Assembly: GCA_009783855.1 (NCBI GenBank)
Contig: WRCO01000004.1
Location: 1 to 55,114, forward strand
Length of the DNA: 55,114 nucleotides
Direction of reading: 5' to 3'
Origin: Alphaproteobacteria bacterium
GTDB lineage: Bacteria; Pseudomonadota; Alphaproteobacteria; Rs-D84
Positions 7,704 through 16,272 of the stretch are shown here, in pieces. A program made the position numbers and the translations under genes. The first letter of the stretch is position 1, and every line of letters begins with the position of its first letter. The notes beneath the pieces were generated by a model. That model saw only the letters and a program-made list of their open reading frames with translations, had not been told where the DNA came from and searched no databases.

Positions 7704-8591
7704 ATGGGCATATTCAGTAAAATATCTTCATTGTTTTCTAAACGCAAATTGGATGCGGCAACGCTTGACGCGATGTCGGACGCGCTTATTGCCGCGGACA
7801 TTGCGCCCGAAATTGCCGCCGATATTACTGCAAAACTTCGCGCGAAATTTCGACCGGATGCGGACACAACGGAAACAGAAATCAAGCGTGCGCTTGCCGA
7901 CATATTGCGCCCATATGCAGAGAAACTTACAAATCACAAACCACAAATCACTGGTCACGCACAAGAAAAGCCACAGGTTTTTCTTGTGATAGGCGTAAAC
8001 GGCGCGGGCAAAACGACAACCATTGGCAAGCTTGCGAAACAATGGACGGATGCCGGAAAACGCATCGTCATCGGCGCATGCGACACTTTTCGCGCGGCCG
8101 CGAACGAACAGTTGGCGGAATGGGCCGCGCGCGCCGGCGCAAAACTTATTTGCGGCGGTAAAGACCCCGCCGCCGCCGCGTACAAGACAATCGAATTGGC
8201 AGGGCAAGAAAACGCGGATATTGTGATTCTGGACACCGCCGGACGTCTTCATAACCGGACGGATTTGATGGACGAATTATCAAAAATAATCCGCGTTATA
8301 AAAAAACTTGATGAAAGCGCGCCGCATGAAATCCTGTTGACGCTTGACGGCACGGCGGGCCAAAACGCGCTTAATCAAATAGAATATTTTAATAAGACAG
8401 CACCTTTGACAGGATTAATAATAACCAAAATGGACAGTACATCCAAGGGCGGCTTTTTAATAACATACGCCGCCCGCATACCGAATCCAGAATCCCGAAT
8501 CCCGATTTACGCGGTCGGAATGGGCGAAAAAATCACAGATTTGCGCGCCTTTGACGCAAACGAATATATCGAAAAATTATTGGATTTATAA
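7704..8591 (+). CDS. ftsY: Signal recognition particle receptor FtsY
   Basis: 295 residues from the ATG at 7704; a TTG 12 bases upstream lies inside pgk. It holds a short N domain (1-75) and the SRP-type GTPase domain with GVNGAGKTTT, CDTFRAAA, LDTAGR and TKMD. The acidic membrane-binding A domain of E. coli is absent, as in most alphaproteobacteria. FtsY docks ribosome-SRP complexes at the membrane and hands them to SecYEG. Two in-frame heptamer arrays add residues at surface sites: NHKPQITGH in the N-G linker and RIPNPESR before the strand IYAVGMGE. The last six bases overlap the converging glycosyltransferase gene. Confidence 0.95.
   Translation: MGIFSKISSLFSKRKLDAATLDAMSDALIAADIAPEIAADITAKLRAKFRPDADTTETEIKRALADILRPYAEKLTNHKPQITGHAQEKPQVFLVIGVNGAGKTTTIGKLAKQWTDAGKRIVIGACDTFRAAANEQLAEWAARAGAKLICGGKDPAAAAYKTIELAGQENADIVILDTAGRLHNRTDLMDELSKIIRVIKKLDESAPHEILLTLDGTAGQNALNQIEYFNKTAPLTGLIITKMDSTSKGGFLITYAARIPNPESRIPIYAVGMGEKITDLRAFDANEYIEKLLDL
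7931..7958 (+). repeat. In-frame heptamer array (AAATCAC) in the ftsY linker
   Basis: AAATCAC, AAACCAC, AAATCAC, TGGTCAC. It codes for a polar stretch between the N and G domains. Confidence 0.85.
8481..8508 (+). repeat. In-frame heptamer array (CCCGAAT) in the ftsY GTPase domain
   Basis: ACCGAAT, CCAGAAT, CCCGAAT, CCCGATT. It adds IPNPES-like residues before the strand leading to GMGE. The same heptamer sort recurs in the gene at 26001. Confidence 0.85.
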
Positions 8592-9653
8592 ACAGCACTT
8601 TTTACAGCGCTTGCTGTCCGCAAAGAATTTTCTGTTGTGTTCGATGGACACGTCGTCCGGTTTGAATTGTGCGGCGACTTCGTTGTATTCTTCCGCCCTT
8701 GCCATATCTCCCATGTACGAATGACATAATACAAGCTGCATGGCGGGGATGTATCCGCTGAATTCCGGCAAGATGAATCCGCCGCCGGCCGGCGCGGTAA
8801 AGGCAAGCCTGTACCAATAAGCGGCGATTTGATATTTTTCCGATTCAAGAAATCTGTCGCCCATGGCACAGCATATATTCGGCCGCGGAGCGTCGTAAAG
8901 AAAACTTCGAAACAGCGCATGCAGCGCCGCCTCTCCCTTGTAACTTGTGCCAAGGCAATAACACGCGTATATCTTGTCTTCCATCCAGCCGCCCGGCTGG
9001 GCAAGGAATTTTTCAAACCACACCTGCGCGTCCTGGATGCGGCCGATTTCATTCAATTCTTTGCCGAAATAGAACATATCGCGCGGGGAAAATTCTCTTT
9101 TGTCTTTCAACATGCGTTCAAAAATCTTGACATTGCGCCCGGTATTTATATGCACGCGGCCGTGGCAGATTTCGAAATCCGAACGCATAGTCGGGCCGCG
9201 AATCTCCATACATTCGTGAATAACGCCGATCCACCGCGGCTTTCCGTCGTTTTTCACAAGCCTTTCGCGGTCGAAATAAGCCGTGCATTTGCCCGCAGAA
9301 TCATATATGTAATTATACTGACAAAATACGGCATCCAAATCCGGGGTAAGCAAAGTCTTCAGTTTTTTAAGGTTCTCCCGGTCGATTTCGCGAAGGTAAT
9401 CATCGGCGTCAAGCCACAGAATCCATTCCTTGGTCGCGTGCGAGAACGAAAAATTCCGCGCGGCGCCAAAATCGTCAACCCAATCGAAATGATGAATCTT
9501 GTCGGTGTATTTTGCAGCGATTTCGCGGGTTTTGTCGGTGCTTCCGGTATCGGCGATGATTATTTCGTCCACCAAATCGGCGACACAGGAAAGACAGCGG
9601 TCCAACATCGCTTCTTCATTTTTGACAATCATGCAAAGACTTATCGTCGCCAT
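8586..9653 (-). CDS. Family 2 glycosyltransferase with C-terminal helical repeats
   Basis: 355 residues. The N-terminal GT-A domain shows SLCMIVKNEE, the sugar-nucleotide site IADTGSTDKT and the metal-binding acidic motif LWLDADDYL, all typical of GT2 inverting transferases. The C-terminal half (about 190-345) looks like TPR-type helical hairpins and ends in a small Cys cluster, CKKCC. Proteins of this build transfer sugars to surface polymers or peptides (SunS-like); the acceptor here is unknown. No other sugar-polymer gene is near. The N-terminus closely matches the style of Firmicutes homologues, so transfer is possible. It converges on ftsY with a six-base overlap. Confidence 0.8.
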   Translation of the reverse strand: MATISLCMIVKNEEAMLDRCLSCVADLVDEIIIADTGSTDKTREIAAKYTDKIHHFDWVDDFGAARNFSFSHATKEWILWLDADDYLREIDRENLKKLKTLLTPDLDAVFCQYNYIYDSAGKCTAYFDRERLVKNDGKPRWIGVIHECMEIRGPTMRSDFEICHGRVHINTGRNVKIFERMLKDKREFSPRDMFYFGKELNEIGRIQDAQVWFEKFLAQPGGWMEDKIYACYCLGTSYKGEAALHALFRSFLYDAPRPNICCAMGDRFLESEKYQIAAYWYRLAFTAPAGGGFILPEFSGYIPAMQLVLCHSYMGDMARAEEYNEVAAQFKPDDVSIEHNRKFFADSKRCKKCCL

Positions 9654-9777
9654 TTTATTTCGGAAACATATTAATATATCCGAAACATAAATTCAAGTGG
9701 TTTTAACGGCCACAAAAATTAGCGAATCGGTTTTTTCTGTGATAAAATCGGTTCGTCACAACTATAGAGGTTTTATT

Positions 9778-10359
9778 ATGCCACTTATACCAATGGTCAT
9801 CGAAGAATCGCCAAAGGGCGAACGTTCGTTCGACATATATTCGCGCCTTCTTCGCGACCGAATCGTCATGCTGCAGGGTCCGGTTGAATCCGCGATGGCG
9901 AATTCCATCATCGCGCAGCTGTTGTTTTTGGAATCGGAAAACCCGAACGCGGACATTTCCTTATATATACAAAGCCCGGGCGGTTCGGTCGACGCGGGCG
10001 AAGCCATTCTTGACACCATGCGGTACATCCGGTCGCCGGTTGCGACAATCGCGATGGGTTCGGTGGCAAGCATGGGCGCCATGATTCTTGCCGGCGGCGA
10101 AAAGGGAAAGCGAAGCGCGCTTCCCAACGCGCGGATTATGATTCACCAGCCGTCCGCGGGAATGGAAGGCAAAGTGACGGACATGGAGATATATTTCAAA
10201 GAAGCGGCCAAGGCGAAAGAGCTTCTTATCAAACAGCTTTCCGAATTCACCGGAAAGAAAGAGTCCGAACTTCGCGAAGCGATGGAGCGCGACAATTTCA
10301 TGTCCGCGACGGAGGCAAAAGAATTTGGATTAATTGATGAAATCTTGATTAAAAAATAA
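9778..10359 (+). CDS. clpP: ATP-dependent Clp protease proteolytic subunit
   Basis: 193 residues from the ATG at 9778. An in-frame GTG 27 codons earlier is rejected because MPLIPMVIE is the family start and AGAGG sits seven bases before this ATG. The catalytic triad is S98 (SVASMG), H123 (MIHQPS) and D172. ClpP forms a barrel of two heptameric rings and degrades proteins fed by ClpX or ClpA. clpX follows after 10 bases, the usual alphaproteobacterial arrangement. No trigger factor gene lies upstream here. Confidence 0.97.
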   Translation: MPLIPMVIEESPKGERSFDIYSRLLRDRIVMLQGPVESAMANSIIAQLLFLESENPNADISLYIQSPGGSVDAGEAILDTMRYIRSPVATIAMGSVASMGAMILAGGEKGKRSALPNARIMIHQPSAGMEGKVTDMEIYFKEAAKAKELLIKQLSEFTGKKESELREAMERDNFMSATEAKEFGLIDEILIKK

Positions 10360-10369
10360 GGCGGGAAAA

Positions 10370-11623
10370 ATGTCCGAAACAGATATAAAAACTTCCGACA
10401 CACAGCTTTGCAGTTTCTGCGGCAAGGCGGTGCACGAAGTAAAGAAACTTGTATCCGGCAAAAACGTCTGCATCTGCGACGAGTGCATCGGCCTTTGCAA
10501 CGACATCATGGCCGGTGAGGAACAGATAAAAGTCACCGCGGATGCAAGCAAGCTTCCCCCGCCGTCGAAAATTTACAAAATCCTGAACGATTATATTATC
10601 GGACAGGATGATGCAAAGCGCACTCTTGCCGTCGCGGTTTACAATCATTATAAAAGACACAGCGCCGGGATAAAATCCGACGTCGAGATTCAAAAATCGA
10701 ACATTCTTATGATTGGGCCGACCGGAACGGGAAAAACATTGTTCGCGCAGACATTGGCGCGCGTATTGAACGTGCCGTTTGCGATTGCGGACGCGACCAC
10801 TTTGACCGAAGCGGGATACGTCGGCGAAGACGTCGAAAGCGTTCTGACGCGACTTTTGCAGAATGCGAATTTTGATATAGAGCGCGCGCAAAAAGGAATC
10901 ATATATATCGACGAAATCGACAAGATTACGCGCAAAAGCGAAAGCCCAAGCCTGACCCGCGATGTATCCGGCGAAGGCGTGCAGCAAGCGCTTTTGAAAT
11001 TAATCGAAGGCACGACCGCCAATGTCTCCGCGGCGGCCGGCGCGCGAAAACATCCGGGAGAGGCGACGGTCGCATTGAACACTCATGGGATTTTGTTTAT
11101 ATGCGGCGGCGCGTTCGACGGGCTTTCCAAAATAATCGGCGCGCGCACGAACGAACGCGCGGGCATAGGTTTCGGCGCAACGGTCCAATCGAAACAGGAA
11201 CGCGCGGATAAATACAACCTTGACAAGGTTATTCCTGCGGACCTTGTGAAGTTTGGAATTATTCCGGAACTTATCGGGCGTCTTCCGGTTATCACGACGC
11301 TTATGGAATTGGATGAGGATGCGCTTGTAAAGATTCTGACGGAACCCAAAAACGCGATTGCGAAACAATATTCCGCATTGCTTGAAATGGAGAATGTGAA
11401 TTTGAACATCACGTCGGACGGACTTTGTGCGATTGCAAAAAAGGCATTGGACCGCAAAACCGGCGCGCGCGGCCTTCGCAGTATTTTGGAAAAGATTCTT
11501 CTTCAACCGATGTTCGATGCGCCGGATAAACCGGATTTGAAGGAAATCGTAATAGATGCCGAAGTTGTCGGCGGAACAAAGCCCCCGGTCGAAATTTTGG
11601 AAAAGCAAAAGAAAGTTGCGTAA
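10370..11623 (+). CDS. clpX: ATP-dependent unfoldase ClpX
   Basis: 417 residues. The N-terminal zinc-binding domain uses C14, C17, C36 and C39. The AAA+ module has Walker A GPTGTGKT, Walker B IYIDEIDK, and the sensor and small domain ending in [11 protein letters not shown]. An IGF-type loop for docking on ClpP is expected in the large insertion, where IGFGATV is seen. ClpX unfolds tagged or regulatory proteins and feeds them to ClpP; in alphaproteobacteria it degrades CtrA during the cell cycle, which links it to the CcrM gene in this window. A strong terminator follows. Confidence 0.97.
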   Translation: MSETDIKTSDTQLCSFCGKAVHEVKKLVSGKNVCICDECIGLCNDIMAGEEQIKVTADASKLPPPSKIYKILNDYIIGQDDAKRTLAVAVYNHYKRHSAGIKSDVEIQKSNILMIGPTGTGKTLFAQTLARVLNVPFAIADATTLTEAGYVGEDVESVLTRLLQNANFDIERAQKGIIYIDEIDKITRKSESPSLTRDVSGEGVQQALLKLIEGTTANVSAAAGARKHPGEATVALNTHGILFICGGAFDGLSKIIGARTNERAGIGFGATVQSKQERADKYNLDKVIPADLVKFGIIPELIGRLPVITTLMELDEDALVKILTEPKNAIAKQYSALLEMENVNLNITSDGLCAIAKKALDRKTGARGLRSILEKILLQPMFDAPDKPDLKEIVIDAEVVGGTKPPVEILEKQKKVA

Positions 11624-11659
11624 CGCGAACTCGCCTTGTTAATTGGCCATCAGTTAATA

Positions 11660-11689
11660 AAAGATGTCTGCTATAGCAGACATCTTTTG
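11660..11689 (+). terminator. Terminator of clpP-clpX
   Basis: AAAGATGTCTG and its inverted copy CAGACATCTTTT form a near-perfect stem around CTATAG, ending in a short T run. Confidence 0.85.
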
Positions 11690-11740
11690 TCCCAAGCATT
11701 AATTCCTAACGTCATTGGGATGCGCGGGCACGAACACAAT

Positions 11741-11765
11741 AAAACCGGCGTATCGCGCCGGTTTT
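11741..11765 (-). terminator. Terminator of the secreted Cys-rich protein gene, bidirectional
   Basis: AAAACCGGCG and CGCCGGTTTT around TATCG. It lies immediately beyond the stop of the minus-strand gene and would work on either strand. Confidence 0.8.
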
Positions 11766-11766
11766 A

Positions 11767-13689
11767 TTATCTTGGCACACAGTCCCAATGCGGGCTGCCC
11801 CGATGGGTATGAGTATCATTACATTCAAGCACAGAGCACACGCCTCTCCAACGACCGGTCGATTCTTCACACCATTCCTGTCCTCTTGACGCTCCCGCGG
11901 GCAGCGTTGGGCACGGCCTTACACCCGCCGGTTGGCGAGTTATCGGCGATGTTCTCATCTCGGTCGCATCAGCACCGCATTTACTTTGCGTCCTTGACGT
12001 GGGCGCCGCGCATGCGGTCCGCGCCTCGTTGGGCTGCTGCCCTTCTGGACAAGGCGTACATACACCTCCGCGCGGACTTATATGACCAGCCGGACACGGT
12101 TCGCACGCTGTGCCGTCTGTGCCGGGCCGTGTGCCAAGTCTGCATTGTACACATTCCGTCTGATTTTCATTGGGTATCCTGTCGGCACGGCAAGCTTCAC
12201 ATCGGTGGCTTGCATTAACTATCTGGTTCAGACGGCATGGAACGCATACTCCGCCACTGTACTCCTGACCAGGGGCGCAAGGGCTCGCATTATTATTGTT
12301 ATCACCGCCGGCGCCGGGGGGGGGGGCGCCGCCTCCACCACCTGTACTGTCGCTTCCACCGCCACCACCGGTATCGCCGCTACTGCCGTCGTCTTCATTT
12401 GGGTCCACGCAAGCATTGCGCCAGGCAACCCATCTTCTTCCTTCGGCTTCGCATTGGTCGCGGCCCGCGCTGCGCCTGTCCATCGCTCTGTTAATCGCGC
12501 CGGATGCGACAAGGGCCGTTGCCATTCCATACATCGCGCCCGTGGTCGCGGCCTGTGCGCCGCGTGCTTCGCGTTCCGCACGCGCAATATTTTCAAGATA
12601 CATGGTAAGGTCCACGCCAAACCATTCCGGCGTGCACATAAATTCCGTCCCGGCGTTGACCGTTCTTGACGCAACGACGCCGTCCCAATCTCCGCTTGCT
12701 CGCATGGTAAGGTTGAACAGGCATTCGAACGAACGCTGGTCGAACATTCCGCCGATATTGCGGCATCCGGCCTCCATCTGTCCGCGCATCGTGTAAAGCC
12801 GTCTTTCGGCTTCCATCGCTTCGCGCTCCATCGCCACGCGCATGATGCCAAGCGCTTCAAGCGTGCGCGCCTGTAATCCCGAATCCGCGGCGCGGCATCT
12901 GTCGGCGATATGGCGGCATGCCTGTACGGCCGCTTCGCCCGCTTGCCGGGACAGGCAATTAACATACGGAGTGCCGCCGATACGGATGCTTCGGTTGCTT
13001 CGGCTGAAACGGTCCGTTACGGAAAACTGTTGCGAGCAATGCTCCATTATACAAAGGTTGTAATCTTCGCCGCATTGATTGGCGTCGCGAAATCCGACCA
13101 CCGTCGCGTTCAAATCACGGTCGGCTTTTATTTCGACGGAAAACAAAGCGGTCTCGCGCGCAGAACAATTCGCGCCGCGCGCGCAAGATTCGATTTTGAT
13201 ACCCCAAATGGCATCGGAATCCGTCGCGCATCTTGTGAAATCTTCACCGCATTGCTGTTCCATGCATACGCGCATAGCTTCGTCGCACGACGATGTGATT
13301 ACGTTATTCTGCGGCGGCGTGAAAAGCACGCCCTGTGGCTGTACCGCTTGTTGCCGGCGCAACGCTTCGGCAAGTGCGCCGCCGCCGTCGCCGACGTCCT
13401 GATTGGCGCCGGTAAACACAAGATTGAAATTCACCCGGGGGTCGAATGGAGGCGGAGGGGGCGGAGGCGCCGACGGCGCTTCTTCAACAACAGGCGCCGG
13501 GGCGGGCGCCGGAGGCATGACGCCGGCACTTGCCGTGCGGGTGCGGGGCGCCACCTGGCCGCCGCGCGTAGTGACGTTGGCAGGACCGGCGTGCGCACTT
13601 GCGCAAAGCGCAAAAAAGAGCATAGAGCATAGAGCATAGAGCATGGATGCTTTCCAGAGACCTGCAAAACTGTTTTTTAATCTAAACAC
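11767..13689 (-). CDS. Secreted Cys-rich protein with Pro/Gly linkers, unknown function
   Basis: 640 residues, start GTG. The signal peptide (1 to about 35, KASMLYALCSMLF core) is encoded by the same palindromic cassette as that of slt. Next come a Pro-rich stretch (about 57-80), two copies of the motif C-x6-C-M-x3-C-x2-[DQ]F (MRVCMEQQCGEDFTRC near residue 150, then LCIMEHCSQQF), a hydrophobic segment near 390, a Gly-rich linker holding a C11 base tract, and a C-terminal region of spaced CxxC pairs (CVPC, CEAC, CEPC, CTPC) like growth-factor-receptor or GCC2/3 repeats. It is probably surface-exposed or periplasmic and disulphide-bonded. It follows a related gene after 34 bases. Confidence 0.7.
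   Translation of the reverse strand: MFRLKNSFAGLWKASMLYALCSMLFFALCASAHAGPANVTTRGGQVAPRTRTASAGVMPPAPAPAPVVEEAPSAPPPPPPPFDPRVNFNLVFTGANQDVGDGGGALAEALRRQQAVQPQGVLFTPPQNNVITSSCDEAMRVCMEQQCGEDFTRCATDSDAIWGIKIESCARGANCSARETALFSVEIKADRDLNATVVGFRDANQCGEDYNLCIMEHCSQQFSVTDRFSRSNRSIRIGGTPYVNCLSRQAGEAAVQACRHIADRCRAADSGLQARTLEALGIMRVAMEREAMEAERRLYTMRGQMEAGCRNIGGMFDQRSFECLFNLTMRASGDWDGVVASRTVNAGTEFMCTPEWFGVDLTMYLENIARAEREARGAQAATTGAMYGMATALVASGAINRAMDRRSAGRDQCEAEGRRWVAWRNACVDPNEDDGSSGDTGGGGGSDSTGGGGGAPPPGAGGDNNNNASPCAPGQEYSGGVCVPCRLNQIVNASHRCEACRADRIPNENQTECVQCRLGTRPGTDGTACEPCPAGHISPRGGVCTPCPEGQQPNEARTACAAPTSRTQSKCGADATEMRTSPITRQPAGVRPCPTLPAGASRGQEWCEESTGRWRGVCSVLECNDTHTHRGSPHWDCVPR
12316..12326. repeat. 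C11 homopolymer tract in the secreted protein gene
   Basis: Eleven G on the plus strand, so eleven C in the gene, reading Ala-Pro-Pro-Pro. One-base slippage would shift the frame near residue 454 and remove the Cys-rich C-terminus. Confidence 0.9.
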
Positions 13690-13721
13690 TTATCCATACT
13701 CCATCTGTGCTCTACGCTCTA
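13617..13721. repeat. CTCTATG-type palindromic cassette, second copy
   Basis: Read on the minus strand, it begins directly after the TAA of the upstream gene. It runs through AGAGCACAGATGGAGTATGG, the GTG start and AGATTAAAAA, and ends in the heptamers CTCTATG inside the signal peptide (13618-13650). A 28-base block of the heptamer arm is the same as in the slt copy. Confidence 0.85.
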
Positions 13722-13723
13722 TT

Positions 13724-14623
13724 TTATCTCGTATGCCGGACAGGGGCGGGCGCCGTCGGCGCGATTTCATTTCTTATCCGACCGCATGCGATATCCACAT
13801 GTTCGCATAACAGCCGCGCTATGCGGGTATTGTCCACACTGCCCTGGCACCCGCCGATGATATTGCATTTTTCCGTTTCGCACGCCACCCGGGCCGGAGC
13901 CCTTGCGCCGCCGCCCGTCATGCAATCCGTGCCAATCGCCCTTACCCATTCTTCGCGGTCGGCCCTGTGTCTGCGCGCGACGGTTTCGGCGTTTGCTGTG
14001 CGGTTTGTTTCAAAATTGTCACGTTCCGTCCGCATTGCCGTCCGTATATTTGCAATGTTTTGGTCAGAGCCGCAGTTCGTAGTAATAGTGCATGCGGAAA
14101 AATGTCGGTCCAAATCCGCGTCCACCATACACGCAGCCCAATTGGCGCCGCATCTTTCAGTAACGCATCGGCGAAGGTCCGCCTGGCTGCATTGGTCGCC
14201 CGGGGTTTGCGCCATCGCTGTCCGGGACGCGTCGGCGCCCGTCCGTTCCACAAGCGCCGCGTTGCACGATTGCATTATCAAGGTATTATAATTGTCGCGC
14301 ACATCGTCCGCGGTACAGTCCGCGATTAAGCGCATGCATTCCGTCGCGGCCCATACGTATCTTTCCCGCGGGTCCGTCGGCGCGTTTCTTGTGTCAAGTG
14401 TCGTGGCACTTGGACGCTGTGCCAAGGGTTGGCGGCGCAGCGTCGCCTGACCCGATCCGCAAAGAGCGCACCGCACCGTCGGGTCGCCCGTAAGTCCCGC
14501 GACGCACGCGGAATCAAGACACCGGACAAGGTTCGGAACATGGCATCGCGCATCGGCCGCGCCGATAAACATGGCACAGGTCGCAAGGCACAAGGCAAAA
14601 AACTTTGCGGCTTTTTTCATCAT
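13724..14623 (-). CDS. Secreted Cys-motif protein, unknown function
   Basis: 299 residues. The signal peptide (MKKAAKFFALCLATCAMFIG, cleavage after AADA) is followed by paired cysteines: CHVP, CLDSAC, CALC, and the motif CVTERCGANWAAC shared with the neighbouring and downstream secreted proteins. The middle is Ala/Arg/Thr-rich and probably helical. No enzyme motif is seen. Two ATGs in a row could serve as the start; GAGAGG lies just upstream. It is the first gene of a two-gene unit with the 640-residue Cys-rich protein. It could be an envelope structural protein or an adhesin component; the function is unknown. Confidence 0.7.
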   Translation of the reverse strand: MMKKAAKFFALCLATCAMFIGAADARCHVPNLVRCLDSACVAGLTGDPTVRCALCGSGQATLRRQPLAQRPSATTLDTRNAPTDPRERYVWAATECMRLIADCTADDVRDNYNTLIMQSCNAALVERTGADASRTAMAQTPGDQCSQADLRRCVTERCGANWAACMVDADLDRHFSACTITTNCGSDQNIANIRTAMRTERDNFETNRTANAETVARRHRADREEWVRAIGTDCMTGGGARAPARVACETEKCNIIGGCQGSVDNTRIARLLCEHVDIACGRIRNEIAPTAPAPVRHTR

Positions 14624-14681
14624 CCTCTCTATTTCCCAATTTTATCAGAAAAATGAAAAAAATAAAAGGGGGAATCGCGCC

Positions 14682-14713
14682 CCCGTCATACCGCCGAAGG
14701 GCGGGAGCCATTG
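14682..14713. repeat. REP-like half element downstream of ppiD
   Basis: CCCGTCATACCGCC followed by GGGCGGGAGCCATTG resembles the left arm of the palindrome at 26992-27023. The second arm is absent. Confidence 0.6.
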
Positions 14714-14725
14714 TTGTAAAAAACC

Positions 14726-14746
14726 GCCGCCAGCAAGGCTGGCGGC
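14726..14746 (-). terminator. Terminator of ppiD
   Basis: GCCGCCAGC and GCTGGCGGC form a 9-base-pair stem with a three-base loop. On the minus strand it is followed by GGTTTTTT. The same stem core (CGCCAGC) sits in the middle of the palindrome at 27034-27056. Confidence 0.85.
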
Positions 14747-14752
14747 ACATCA

Positions 14753-16186
14753 TTATTCGCCGAACAATCTTCGGAACATTCTTGCATTGATTTTCACCGG
14801 ATACTTGCGCCCAAGGAATGCGGTGTAATCGTCCTGCATTATGCGCGCCAGCGCCCGTCCCGCGTCGGCTTGCAATTCCGTCCTTCTGGCCTCGTTCATA
14901 TTCGGCACAACGGCATCTTTTACCGACAGCACAAAGAATGCATTCGCCCCCGGAACGATGGTATTCGTCCCGACCGGCGTCCGGAATGCGGCGGCAAGTA
15001 TTTCAAGCGGCGCGCCGGATGTGCGCGTCACGGTCACGGGGCGTCCGACCGGGGTGTTCTCTCTGTTCGCGTCGATAAGGATTTGGTTCGCGCGTTCGTA
15101 CGCCCGGACCCGTCTTTGTTCTGTGCGCCACAGCGCGACCAATTCGGCCCGCATTGAATCGAACGGCGCGGCGTGCGCGGGTTCAATCTTTTCAACGCGA
15201 ACGATTATAAATCCGCTTCTTGTTTCGATTACTTCGGATTCTATACCCGCTTCCAAAGCGAATGCGATGCGGCGCGCCTCGTCGCCGAACGCCGCATCCG
15301 TAACCGCGCGGCCGTTTTTATCCGTCCAGTCCGCGTTTACGGCGGCAACGTGTGCAAACCTTGCGCCGGGGACTTTTGATGCGGCGTCGCGCATTGCTTC
15401 GCCCCCGATGATGGCGTCTTCAAGCCTTTGCGCCGAAACAAACGCGGCGTCCACCGAATCGGGCTGTGACATGTCCGCAGGCACGATTACGATGGAAACG
15501 CTTCTGAATTCCGGGATGATTTTCGGATTTCTTGTATGAGTCTGCCGCAACTGTTCTTCGGTCGGATTGCCCGTTTCCGCAAAATCGTCGAACGACACGC
15601 GCGCAAATTCTATCCGCCGCTGTGCCCCGCGGGCGCCGTGCATCGCGGTGACGACAAATTCCGGAACAAGCACGCCGGCCGCAAGCGGAGACAAAAGCAT
15701 GTCGCGCATAATTTCGCGCCGTATGTGTTCGGCGAACGTTGCTTCCGACAATCCCATATTGGCAAGAGTGACGTCGAACATTATCGCAGAGAATCTTCCG
15801 TTTTCTTGGAACGCCGGTTCGGCGCGGATTACCGCGGCAACGGCGGCGGGCGACGCGGCAAGCCCGATGTCTTCCGCCCGCTGGTCAAGCATTAATTGCG
15901 ACCCAAGGCTTGATAAAATCTGTTGGCCAAGCTGTATCGTCGCCTGTTGGTCCGCGAAAACTTGCCTTCGCAATTCGGGCGTCATCTGGGACAACTGGCG
16001 ACTGCGCTCGCGCTCGAATTGGGCAAGGGTTATGGGTTCGCGCCCTATTTTTACGATTGAATCGTCAAATCTTGACTCGCCTAAAATCCAATTCGCGGCG
16101 CCCCAGCCCACGAACGAAAAAATCAAAACGCCCATCAAAACTTTCGCCAACGGCCGGTTGGTTGAATCTCGCATTTGCTTTAACAT
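14753..16186 (-). CDS. ppiD: PpiD/SurA-like periplasmic folding chaperone
   Basis: 477 residues. A single N-terminal membrane anchor (VLMGVLIFSFVGWGAANWIL, about 16-35) is followed by the SurA_N-type chaperone helices with VKIGREPITLAQFERER. A degenerate parvulin-like prolyl isomerase domain (about 220-350) and a C-terminal helical part come next. PpiD helps newly translocated proteins fold near SecYEG in the periplasm. It is shorter than E. coli PpiD (623 residues). GGAG lies ten bases before the ATG. It is divergent from tpiA and ends in a clear terminator. In this window rich in exported proteins its likely clients are the secreted and outer-membrane proteins. Confidence 0.85.
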   Translation of the reverse strand: MLKQMRDSTNRPLAKVLMGVLIFSFVGWGAANWILGESRFDDSIVKIGREPITLAQFERERSRQLSQMTPELRRQVFADQQATIQLGQQILSSLGSQLMLDQRAEDIGLAASPAAVAAVIRAEPAFQENGRFSAIMFDVTLANMGLSEATFAEHIRREIMRDMLLSPLAAGVLVPEFVVTAMHGARGAQRRIEFARVSFDDFAETGNPTEEQLRQTHTRNPKIIPEFRSVSIVIVPADMSQPDSVDAAFVSAQRLEDAIIGGEAMRDAASKVPGARFAHVAAVNADWTDKNGRAVTDAAFGDEARRIAFALEAGIESEVIETRSGFIIVRVEKIEPAHAAPFDSMRAELVALWRTEQRRVRAYERANQILIDANRENTPVGRPVTVTRTSGAPLEILAAAFRTPVGTNTIVPGANAFFVLSVKDAVVPNMNEARRTELQADAGRALARIMQDDYTAFLGRKYPVKINARMFRRLFGE

Positions 16187-16237
16187 GTTAAATACTCCAT
16201 TATGATTAGAATCATGGCGATTTTACTAAACTTTTTC

Positions 16238-16266
16238 TTGCCCCCGCAAGGGAAAAATGGTAAATT
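16238..16266 (+). promoter_or_regulatory. tpiA promoter, predicted leaderless
   Basis: TTGCCC (16238-16243), 17-base spacer, TAAATT (16261-16266). Only six bases separate the -10 box from the ATG at 16273. Confidence 0.5.
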
Positions 16267-16272
16267 ACGACT

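Noticed and set aside
11767-13689. Possibility that the Gly/Pro-rich gene is a broken pseudogene
   Set aside because: The frame is open over 640 codons with signal peptide, Cys motifs and terminator in place; only the C11 tract makes its state variable.
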